Shown: in pieces, positions 25,201 to 30,415 of the stretch
Position numbering within the stretch: the stretch's first letter is position 1
How the letters are laid out: each line of letters opens with the position of its first letter
DNA from: Nymphaea colorata
Lineage: Eukaryota; Streptophyta; Magnoliopsida; Nymphaeales; Nymphaeaceae
DNA length: 64,000 bases
Direction: 5' to 3'
Assembly: GCF_008831285.2 (NCBI RefSeq)
Contig: NC_045150.1
Coordinates: 15,065,362-15,129,361 of the forward strand
Program-made: the position numbers and the translations under genes
Notes under the pieces: generated by a model
What the model was told of the DNA's origin: nothing
Seen by the model: only the letters and a program-made list of their open reading frames with translations
Database searches by the model: none

Positions 25201-26416
25201 CCACACTTGATTGGTGCCCTCAAAGCTGGACCTGAAGCCGCCCAGGAGAGTGTCTTGGACACACTCTGCTTGTTAAAGCAATCGTGGTCAACCATGCCAA
25301 TAGATATCGCCAAAGCTCAAGCAATAATTGCCTCAGAAGCAATTCCTGTACTGCAGATGCTTATGAAAACATGTCCACCGAGCTTTCATGATAGAGCGGA
25401 CAGCTTGCTGCACTGCTTGCCTGGTTGTTTGACTGTCACTATTAAACGTGGGAATAACCTAAAGCTGACCATGGGAAGTACAAATGCTTTTTGCCGATTG
25501 ACAATTGGAAATGGTCCTCCACGTCAAACAAAGGTAAACTACGGCTGTTAAATGCCTCCAATAATTCTTAATCAGATGGAGACCACCTTATGGCCCTCAT
25601 TGCAGGTATACCTAAGAAAGGTTTTATCATCATCAAAGGCCCGCATCCCACATTAGGGACCAACAGGAACAACATTGCTTTTGTTTACATTTTCTTTGCA
25701 TTTCCTTTCCTACTGTAGCATTTTGCTTTTCCCCCCACTGTAAGAGCATGTAATCGTTCCTGGTGTAATATCCAGGTATACCTAAGAAAGGTTTTATCAT
25801 CATCAAAGGCCCGCATCCCACATTAGGGACCAACAGGAACAACATTGCTTTTGTTTACATTTTCTTTGCATTTCCTTTCCTACTGTAGCATTTTGCTTTT
25901 CCCCCCACTGTAAGAGCATGTAATCGTTCCTGGTGTAATATCTTCATCTGTTATTGCTAATCTAAACATGTAGGTTTCGTGATGTTTAGGGTGTAAATTG
26001 TAATCAAATTAGAAATTGTTCTGATAGTAAATATTCTTTTTGACTATTAGGTGGTAAATCATAGTACCTGTCCTGAATGGGAAGAAGCATTTAAATGGGC
26101 ATTTGATGTGCCCCCGAAAGGTCAGAAGCTCCACATTCTTTGCAAAAGCAAGAGCACATTTGGGAAGGTATGAACAGTCTTAGTTGTCTTTTCTTTTATG
26201 GCTTACACCGTTTTGGTTGTGTGATTGATCAATGTGACTGGATTGCAGACGACTCTTGGTAGGGTGACAATCCAGATAGACAAGGTAGTAACTGAAGGAA
26301 TATTCAGTGGTTTTTTCAATCTAAACCATGATGCCAATCGTGATGGTTCATCAGGGAGGAAGCTCGAAATTGAGATCCTATGGTCTAACCGGGAGAGACC
26401 TAACGACAGTTTATAG
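1..26416 (+). CDS. CSI3: Cellulose synthase interactive protein (armadillo repeats + C2), 5'-partial, five visible exons
   Basis: Coding exons are 1-1222, 1575-4119, 25079-25533, 26051-26167 and 26249-26416, joined at GT-AG sites with phases 0, 1, 0, 0 (TAG at 26414). They give about 1,500 residues. From knowledge of the family, full-length CSI proteins are near 2,150 residues, so about 650 N-terminal residues lie upstream of the window. The visible part is armadillo-type helical repeats followed by a C-terminal C2 domain that begins at [14 protein letters not shown]. Known role: CSI proteins link cellulose synthase complexes at the plasma membrane to cortical microtubules. CSI1 and CSI3 are close paralogues. 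I chose CSI3 because an RFC5-type gene is the next gene, as I recall for Arabidopsis At1g77460/At1g77470. If that synteny is wrong, CSI1 is the alternative. The frame is unbroken, and the oddity is the 20.96-kb second visible intron filled with transposons. Confidence 0.9.
1223..1574 (+). other. CSI intron, 352 bp
   Basis: GT at 1223 and AG at 1573-1574, phase 0. T-rich and unremarkable. Splicing joins ...NSQ to AQVEDSEG..., which restores the armadillo reading frame. No other feature is visible in it. Confidence 0.85.
1575..4119 (+). CDS. CSI3: CSI large exon (armadillo repeats)
   Basis: 848 codons plus one base. The exon begins at AQVEDSEG, so the codon at 1599 is internal and not a start. 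It is one continuous run of armadillo-like repeats ([60 protein letters not shown]). It ends ...NELIRSLT plus a G at 4119, followed by donor GTAGGT. The G pairs with CT of the next exon to make an Ala codon. Confidence 0.93.
4704..4856 (-). repeat. Element E, left (3') LTR remnant
   Basis: Shares with 22250-22830 the pattern of an A-rich run after CCTTAA/CCTTAAAC, the block 'acgggtatttgc', and the terminal 'cttaaca'. It is followed immediately by the minus-strand polypurine tract 'cctccctcaagttg', as expected for a minus-strand Copia 3' LTR. The left boundary is approximate. Confidence 0.5.
4857..4929 (-). pseudogene. Element E, C-terminus of Copia RNase H (distal piece)
   Basis: On the minus strand this reads [20 protein letters not shown] followed by VQLEGG, the usual Copia C-terminus before the polypurine tract. 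Upstream (minus sense) it is cut by element A exactly between TKG and LTK. The other half, reading QVAHVFTKG, resumes at 20868. Confidence 0.7.
4930..4934 (+). repeat. Target-site duplication of element A (AGCCC, left)
   Basis: AGCCC immediately precedes the TG of the left LTR. The same five bases follow the CA of the right LTR at 20863-20867. Confidence 0.9.
4935..5215 (+). repeat. Element A 5' LTR (281 bp)
   Basis: Starts TGTTAAGTTT and ends ATCTTACA. A TATA-like 'cttttata' lies near 4986. The primer-binding site starts at 5216. Confidence 0.93.
5497..6335 (+). pseudogene. Element A gag, N-terminal part, one nonsense codon
   Basis: ATG at 5497 opens [16 protein letters not shown] and continues with [20 protein letters not shown], typical of Copia gag N-termini. 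TAA at 5935 replaces an expected residue just before [11 protein letters not shown], and the same frame then runs on ([20 protein letters not shown]) to 6335. There element B has inserted inside a Thr-Thr codon pair. The frame resumes at 11796. The single stop fits a C-to-T change (CAA to TAA). Confidence 0.85.
6336..6579 (+). repeat. Element B 5' LTR (244 bp)
   Basis: Begins TATTGACGG (the 3' copy begins TGTTGACAG) and ends GTTCCAACA. It contains the 'cttaagagagagagag' block shared with the 3' LTR. Confidence 0.92.
6580..7209 (+). other. Element B GC-rich leader with short tandem repeats
   Basis: About 630 bp between the primer-binding site and the gag ATG. It is very GC-rich, with many copies of 'gcccgacg', and has 2.5 copies of a 40-bp unit at 6855-6956 (each starting 'ccgccaccagctgc'). 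Several overlapping open frames here on both strands look like by-products of GC-rich repeat sequence, not genes. Confidence 0.7.
7210..8640 (+). pseudogene. Element B gag and protease, frameshifted
   Basis: ATG at 7210 opens [17 protein letters not shown], then [21 protein letters not shown] 25-bp tandem duplication (7336-7360, 7361-7385) shifts the frame. TGA at 7449 and an indel near 7715 follow. The gag tail reads [20 protein letters not shown], with a CCHC knuckle [18 protein letters not shown] (about 7999-8050) and the retropepsin motif [13 protein letters not shown] (about 8280). The frame is lost again after about 8520. Confidence 0.88.
7336..7385 (+). repeat. 25-bp perfect tandem duplication in element B gag
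   Basis: The unit starts 'gccgctatgactatgggg' and occurs twice head to tail (7336-7360 and 7361-7385). Element C has the single-copy form at the same gag position. The 25-bp gain is not a multiple of three and breaks gag. Confidence 0.95.
8782..11556 (+). pseudogene. Element B integrase, reverse transcriptase, RNase H with in-frame stops
   Basis: One frame covers the integrase core ([14 protein letters not shown], then DNAREYMCQ and [13 protein letters not shown] as the DDE residues), the Copia RT ([20 protein letters not shown]; catalytic [11 protein letters not shown] near 10580) and RNase H ([18 protein letters not shown]; ending YAQLEGEC at 11556). Interruptions are TAG near 8797, TGA at 9058 and TGA at 10489. 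The last two sit where element C has Arg codons, which fits CGA-to-TGA deamination. Confidence 0.9.
11551..11795 (+). repeat. Element B 3' LTR (245 bp)
   Basis: TGTTGACAG...GTTCCAACA, followed by target duplication ACTAC (11796-11800). It begins inside the last codons of the pol frame, directly after the polypurine tract. Confidence 0.93.
11796..13544 (+). pseudogene. Element A gag zinc knuckle, protease and integrase
   Basis: Resumes the frame left at 6335. It has the CCHC-like knuckle [17 protein letters not shown] (with Tyr where Cys is usual, so the last ligand is lost), the protease motif [13 protein letters not shown] near 12046, the pre-integrase region ([11 protein letters not shown]), and integrase DDE residues in [27 protein letters not shown] and [17 protein letters not shown] at 13542 ends the frame, but the same frame reads on beyond it. 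Confidence 0.88.
13545..14759 (+). pseudogene. Element A reverse transcriptase, frameshifted, cut by element D
   Basis: Reads [17 protein letters not shown], then ...GSKWVYKL. A deletion near 13877 shifts the frame, and RT continues as [37 protein letters not shown] and the catalytic [10 protein letters not shown] (about 14279-14308). TGA at 14219 and TGA at 14696 are in-frame nonsense codons. Element D inserts at 14760 in ...RCPNV. RNase H resumes at 20079 in the same phase. Confidence 0.87.
14760..15004 (-). repeat. Element D 3' LTR (left copy, 245 bp)
   Basis: TGTTAGCCGT...GATCGTAACA. Nearly identical to 19835-20078. It begins with a short palindrome, 'tagccgtcggcta'. Confidence 0.93.
15035..17848 (-). 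pseudogene. Element D pol: RT, RNase H, integrase, chromodomain (in-frame stops)
   Basis: On the minus strand one continuous frame covers RT ([32 protein letters not shown], catalytic VFFDDILVF), RNase H ([25 protein letters not shown]), integrase zinc finger ([16 protein letters not shown]...CDVCQRNK) and core ([37 protein letters not shown]). It then has PVFHVSKLK and a chromodomain-like tail ([20 protein letters not shown]) ending near 15035. Nonsense codons are TAG at 15848-15850, a stop at 15593-15595, and TGA at 15137-15139, where Arg is expected before TVQWL. Confidence 0.9.
17849..19815 (-). pseudogene. Element D gag and protease, frameshifted
   Basis: The minus-strand ATG at 19815 opens [20 protein letters not shown] codons follow near 19671 and 19589, and the gag core reads [21 protein letters not shown] frameshift near 19009 leads into 18862-17849: gag tail, a zinc knuckle ([19 protein letters not shown]), and the aspartic protease [23 protein letters not shown] at 17849-17851 (SA[16 protein letters not shown]) separates protease from RT in the same frame, probably from an Arg CGA codon. 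Confidence 0.88.
19835..20078 (-). repeat. Element D 5' LTR (right copy, 244 bp)
   Basis: Same family as 14760-15004. Minus-strand transcription would start here. The primer-binding site lies at 19820-19832, two bases inside the LTR edge. Confidence 0.93.
20079..20589 (+). pseudogene. Element A RNase H (distal part)
   Basis: Continues element A's frame after element D. It reads [20 protein letters not shown], then [36 protein letters not shown] and [20 protein letters not shown], ending AQLEGGC at 20589 just past the LTR edge. No stop occurs in this piece. Confidence 0.9.
20584..20862 (+). repeat. Element A 3' LTR (279 bp)
   Basis: TGTTAAGTTT...ATCTTACA, preceded by polypurine 'cttgaggggggt' and followed by target duplication AGCCC (20863-20867). 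Confidence 0.93.
20868..22170 (-). pseudogene. Element E RT/RNase H remnant, heavily decayed
   Basis: On the minus strand the start (right to left) recalls a Copia [20 protein letters not shown] near 22080-22125, then a [13 protein letters not shown]-like motif near 21930-21985. The end reads QVAHVFTKG up to the element A junction at 20868. Many stops and frameshifts lie between. It is recognisable only by motif order and by continuity with 4857-4929. Confidence 0.65.
22338..22763. mobile_element. AT-rich insertion inside the right LTR of element E (type unknown)
   Basis: Aligning the two E LTRs leaves about 426 bp here with no counterpart in the left LTR. It is bounded by the direct repeat 'atagtc' (22332-22337 and 22764-22769). 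It is very rich in A and T runs. I see no clear terminal inverted repeats and no coding content. A 108-codon open frame within it is low-complexity. Confidence 0.4.
22831..24202. other. Intronic sequence without recognised genes; CT/CA microsatellite
   Basis: AT-rich unique-looking intron sequence. The only structured part is a CT-rich then CA-rich simple repeat at about 23982-24036. A 172-codon plus-strand open frame (23581-24099) runs through the microsatellite and shows no domain, so I do not call it a gene. Confidence 0.5.
24211..25000 (+). mobile_element. hAT-like non-autonomous element, copy 1 (790 bp, CSI intron)
   Basis: The left end CAGTGTTGTA and the right end TACAACATTG are inverted repeats with one mismatch. 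The flanking 8-bp direct repeats are identical: GTGCAGTG at 24203-24210 and 25001-25008. An 8-bp duplication with CAGTG-type ends points to the hAT superfamily. The left 160 bp and right 100 bp are dense in 'cgatacg/gtatcg' motifs, like hAT subterminal binding sites. The middle holds a short Asp/Glu-rich reading frame (about 24595-24662, ending DEDYE), possibly a relic of a transposase C-terminus. Related to 31080-31856. Confidence 0.8.
25079..25533 (+). CDS. CSI3: CSI exon (last armadillo repeats and start of C2)
   Basis: Acceptor TTGCAG ends at 25078 and donor GTAAAC starts at 25534. Encodes [20 protein letters not shown], armadillo helices ([20 protein letters not shown]), then the C2 start [20 protein letters not shown] and [15 protein letters not shown]. 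It ends at a codon boundary in the middle of the C2 domain. Confidence 0.93.
25534..26050 (+). other. CSI intron within the C2 domain, 517 bp
   Basis: GT at 25534, AG at 26049-26050, phase 0. Two thirds of it is a 170-bp exact tandem duplication (see 25603-25942). Confidence 0.85.
25603..25942 (+). repeat. 170-bp perfect tandem duplication in a CSI intron
   Basis: Copies at 25603-25772 and 25773-25942, each starting 'caggtatacctaagaaagg' and ending 'ggtgtaatatc'. They appear identical at every base I compared. The first copy starts directly after 'ttg', forming TTGCAG|GTATAC, an acceptor-like and donor-like junction. The duplication adds 170 bp to the intron without touching the true splice sites. 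Confidence 0.95.
26051..26167 (+). CDS. CSI3: CSI exon (C2 domain, middle)
   Basis: 39 codons: [20 protein letters not shown], then [19 protein letters not shown]. The NHST-PEW-E-F pattern is the usual C2 strand 3-4 region. Acceptor ATTAG ends at 26050 and donor GTATGA starts at 26168. Both boundaries are phase 0. Confidence 0.92.
26249..26416 (+). CDS. CSI3: CSI terminal exon (C2 end, stop)
   Basis: Acceptor TTGCAG ends at 26248. Encodes [40 protein letters not shown] and [12 protein letters not shown], with TAG at 26414-26416. This is the conserved CSI C-terminus. Confidence 0.93.
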   Translation, partial: TTLGRVTIQIDKVVTEGIFSGFFNLNHDANRDGSSGRKLEIEILWSNRERPNDSL

Positions 26417-27489
26417 ATGTTTATGTGAGTGGCAGAGGTTGGTGATCCCCCTGAACTATTTGGGGGCTTAGTCTGCATTTACTTAGTTTGCTCGATTCTG
26501 TTCAAGTCCAGTTCTGCAGAGCGGCAAATGCTGTTTGCTGAAGTGGCAGCAGTGTACATGTCCAAAGTTGGTGTTTCCATAGATTAAGGGGTTTTTCATT
26601 CCTGCAACTATGAAGGCCGAGATCTGCTGTATTTGTTTTGGCGAAAGAGGATCTGCCAGAAGTTGACGGGACGGATTTACCTAGCTCTTTATTAGGATTT
26701 GTAATTGATGTACAATAAGAGGCGGGAGGAATGGCTGTTGGGGAGTGATTATCACTTTTTTTGACGTTGTGCTGTCGAAGCTTCTCTGAGAAGCTAGTTA
26801 AGCGTCTAGTTTGATGTACAAAATCCATAGGATGCATCTTTGCAAGGCGGTGAGGGGTTGACCTTTTCTATGCAGCCTCAGCATTTGTTAACACGATTGG
26901 AACCGTTGTACAGAGTTGTCTATGTGCCTGATGGCGCATTTTACATGGTTTAACTGAAGTATTTTCACCAGATTGATCACGTAACTCAAAAAATCAGTAC
27001 CGTATCTATATCGACCGAAAAAAGAGAAACAAGAACCATCTGCAAATGGGATGAAATGTAAAAGGAAAAAGATGGACCAGCGATCTGTCTGCTGTTAAAA
27101 TGGTTACTTGCGCAAATACAAGCAGCTTCTGTTCTTTTCCTTTTTAGCTCGACGATGATAGCCAATTGAACATGCCGTCGATAAGCCCGTCTGTGGTGGT
27201 TTTGGTTGGTCAGCAGATATCAGAAAGCAAAGCAGATGGCCTATGTCACAGAGATATGGGTACAGGTAAGCAGCAATTTTCAAAATTTTAGGATATTCAA
27301 AAAAATTAAAAATGATAATAAAAAAACATGCAATTAATAATTCATTCTTACAATCTCATAAATCATACGAAAGAATGTCTCAAACAAAACATTGTTTTTT
27401 CATCACCAATCTCATAAGGCAGATCAAAGAATTCCAAACTTCCAGTTTAGGAGAAGAAATACATATTCAATTAATCATAAAGCAGGAAA
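26417..27489 (+). other. CSI 3' flank (probable 3' UTR, then intergenic)
   Basis: No coding signal. The first several hundred bases presumably hold the 3' UTR. I cannot fix a polyadenylation site, although weak AATAAG-type motifs occur (for example near 26713). The remainder is AT-rich without recognisable features. Confidence 0.4.
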
Positions 27490-28670
27490 TTAGAAAGACA
27501 AAAACGAGGCATTTCCTTTCTCTTTCATTCCTGCAGGCAGCCAACGAACAGTCCTTGCAATTCTTAATGGTCCACTGTTTTCTTGCATGATCGAACGATT
27601 CACGCTTTCCATCATGAACTTTTTCGGGAGTCCAGATGCCCCAAATGATGGTTCCGAAGTATAATCTCCAACTGCGGGTAAGCCATCCTCGTTTGAAACT
27701 GGTGCAAAACCTCTTTGTTCAATTCTTGTACTAAACCTTGCTGAGGTAACTGTGTCCTCTTGAATCCTGGCCATAGCCCACTGCCCTATCTGCTCAGCCA
27801 GATTGCATTTGAAAAACAGGTGGTCTACGATTTCTGTCTTGGTGGCAAATATATCATCGACTTGCAAGCGCGATCCCTCTTTTTTCCTATCTATCCTCTT
27901 TTTTCCTATCTATCAAGAGTGGGAAAAGTCCATTGACTGCCAGGTAAGTGAACCACTGAGCTCTAGGATTAAGGCGCCCAAGCGAAATGTATTCCCCCAT
28001 TCTGTTGAGGCCGTTTAGAACAAATGTACTCCCATAAGAAAGGGGTGTCCAACTCTTTTGTTGCTTCGCTCATGAATCTGACTTTGTCAGGCGAGGTAGA
28101 AATATAAGGTCTCTGTCCCCACACGCTGAAGAATGTGATTGAATTTAGGTCTCAAAATTAAGTCTCAGTCCAAAATTTATTTAATGGATAACCTCAGCCA
28201 CTTCTCACACCATATGAATTCCTCGGCCGTGAGAATGTTTGCTAAACAAACTCCAGCCCAATTATCGTACCAGAAGCTGATTTTTCCCTTTAACACAAAG
28301 TTCCTAAGAACCAGTCCGATAACAGGCATGCATAATCCTAGCTGCACTAAGAAACATCACCCGTTGGAAGAGAAATTCTTGGACAATCCTTTTGGGCTTT
28401 TCCGTTTTATACCAAGAGAAAGATAAGAACAATCTCCAACACCGTCATGTCCACATGACAAGAAAAGCATATGTCCTTAACAAGGATGTCGTAAGAATGT
28501 CTAGCGTTTCCAATAGACTTGATTGCAGGTAGCAATTGCTTGCTTGACAATGTTCTGGTGAAGCAACCAGTGTTTTGTTTTTCTCATGGAAGATTGTGGT
28601 TTGCATGTAATTCAAAGACGTAGCTATTACCTTCATTGGCGAGGAGAGAAAATCTCTGGTCTCGAGAGTT
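27490..28670 (-). pseudogene. LINE ORF2 relic (reverse transcriptase C-terminus, zf-RVT)
   Basis: Minus-strand fragments across several frames read, in order: a GKISFWYDNWAG-like motif near 28250 (the VGDG...FWYDNW block of plant LINE ORF2), then GNTFRLGALILELSGSLTWQ near 27930-28010, and KTEIVDHLFFKCNLAEQIGQ near 27790-27850, matching the plant LINE zf-RVT pattern (ET..HLFF.C..A...W). The chain is broken by multiple stops. No RT core and no poly-A tail could be identified, so it is a truncated, old fragment. Confidence 0.6.
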
Positions 28671-28676
28671 AGAGTT

Positions 28677-29510
28677 TTGGAGGTGGGCAATGCGAGCATC
28701 GCCCGTTGTTGGGGAAGGGGGGCAATGGAGATTGAAGCGGACGTTCAAGATGAATTAGGGTGGATGCAGAGAGATCCCCCAGTGTATATGCGAGAGAACT
28801 CCAGATCACTGTGGACGGAAGAGACAAATACCAGCCCTCTTCTTGGTAAGGTCTTTAGAAACTTGGATGGGATGGCAAGCATCAGAAGTTGGGTGGCGAA
28901 GATCGCTGACCCAACTCATAACTTCCCTCTGTTGGAAGCCAAAATCGTTAATGGTAAGAGAAGGTTGGTCATCCTCCAGTCTGCTTCTCAAGCCATGTTT
29001 AATCCCTTCCAGTATCATGCAATTGCCGCGTTAGCGAGAGATGCTGGTCGAGATCGTTTGGATTACTTACATTTTTGAAGCTTTGAGCAAAATGTGGAGC
29101 TCTACAAGGATATTGGACTTTTATCAATGGGAAATTCATCCTTCAACCAGGCGCATGGAAATATGGTGGCGGCAGCCTACAAATGAACTAAAGGTGACTA
29201 GCTTAAGGATCTGGGTTTGTCTCCCAGACCTCTTTCATTTGAAATGTGGAGTTCGTGCCTTCTCGATCTTTAGCTTCCATCATTGGGAAGACCTGTAGAT
29301 GTGGATCATTTCACTGGCGGGGCGGAGAGACTGGGATATGCAACGACCGCTAGGTTTCATCTCAATCAGCGAAGTTGAGTTCGAAGTGGCGGAGGTGCGA
29401 AGAGTTGCCTAGGCCATCGGGATTGAGTCGAAGGTGCGGTACTGCGCCTCCTGTGGCTCAACGAGCCACTTTCTCGTCATCATGTGACATAGTGAAGAGA
29501 ATGATTCAAA
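28677..29510 (+). pseudogene. LINE ORF1 relic (DUF4283-like plus zinc knuckle)
   Basis: Plus-strand pieces in shifting frames. A 133-codon opening at 28677 contains KIADPTHNFPLLEAKIVNG and has no motif I recognise. Then LKVTSLRIWVCLPDLFHLKC (about 29190-29250) resembles the VWVRLPDLP.EFW core of DUF4283. Next comes SIIGKTCRCGSFHW in another frame, and VRYCASCGSTSHFL near 29430 resembles the zf-CCHC_4 knuckle. The order matches a plant LINE ORF1, decayed. Its orientation is opposite to the ORF2 relic next to it, so they are probably separate insertions. Confidence 0.5.
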
Positions 29511-29714
29511 AGGAAAGTGAATGGAGCATCGGTTAAGATGTCGAAGAGAAGGACTCGAACTCAGCAAACCAGTCGAAACATCGACGAAACGGAGAATAGG
29601 TTTCAGACCCTCAAGGAAGACGAGCTTTCGGTACAGCTTGCTCAATCGGCGTGCACATCGTTTAAGAAAAATGGGAACGCACCAAACCCAAGATTTACAA
29701 AATCTCCAAATGCT

Positions 29715-29981
29715 GCGTATGCGGGCTGTCAATTGGATGGGTTTTGTATCAGTTGTTTTCAGGCAGAAGCAGACAATTCAATACTGTGAATTAGAAAAAA
29801 AGGGCAATACGAGACCATTTACAGGAGTAACAAAAAAAAAAAAAAACAATGCGCATGCAGGCTGTCAATTGGATGGGTTTTGTATCAGCTGTTTTCAGGC
29901 AGAGGCAGACAATTCAATACTGTGATTTAGAAAAAAAACGGCAATACGAGACCATTTACAGGAGTAACAAAAAAAAAAAGA
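29715..29981. repeat. 135-bp tandem duplication, diverged
   Basis: Copy 1 starts at 29715 (gcgtatgcgggctgtcaatt) and copy 2 at 29850 (gcgcatgcaggctgtcaatt). Each runs through 'gatgggttttgtatcag', 'gacaattcaatactgtga' and 'acaggagtaac' and ends in a poly-A run. A few substitutions separate the copies, so it is older than the 170-bp duplication at 25603. Confidence 0.85.
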
Positions 29982-30315
29982 CAAAATGGGGAAAAACTAT
30001 GACAAACAAGGTTTAACTAGCAAAAATTAGGGAACAAAGGATTTACACGGAAACCGTATACAACGATTCACATTGCAGATAAAAAAAAACATCTAAACTC
30101 AAACGCAGCTTTGGGAAGTCATCTACCATTTAAGGAGCGAATAGATTTTTGGAATCTAAGCAGGAGTGATCTGCTTGCTTCATGTTCCCTTTACTCCACT
30201 GAAGCATATGCCCCTCAGAATAGCCTGAGCTTCATCTTAGAATTGATAAAAGCTACATAAGAAGAACTTAAACAAAAGGCAGCATTTAAACCTTGCACGA
30301 TACCCAAAGTGACTT
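29982..30315 (-). other. RFC5 3' flank
   Basis: AT-rich, with no coding signal. It would include the 3' UTR of the minus-strand RFC gene, whose stop codon is at 30316-30318. I cannot place the poly-A site. Confidence 0.4.
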
Positions 30316-30415
30316 CTATTTTGCAGCTGCAACCATTGCACTTCTTGCATGTGTAAAAGAACTGATAAGGGAACCAAGCTGCAGCTTATCATTGCATCCA
30401 AAACTCAACCTATAT
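30316..30415 (-). CDS. RFC5: RFC5 exon 9 (C-terminus)
   Basis: Acceptor ATGCAG, then (GA)A TAT AGG. Encodes [20 protein letters not shown] and [12 protein letters not shown], with TAG at 30318-30316. It completes the C-terminal collar domain. Confidence 0.93.

Noticed and set aside
25633-25845. Minus-strand 70-codon frame with an internally repeated peptide
   Set aside because: It exists only because the 170-bp intron segment is duplicated. It is not a repeat protein.
28806-29018. Minus-strand frame opposite the LINE ORF1 relic
   Set aside because: It is an antisense shadow. The plus-strand pieces carry the DUF4283-like order.
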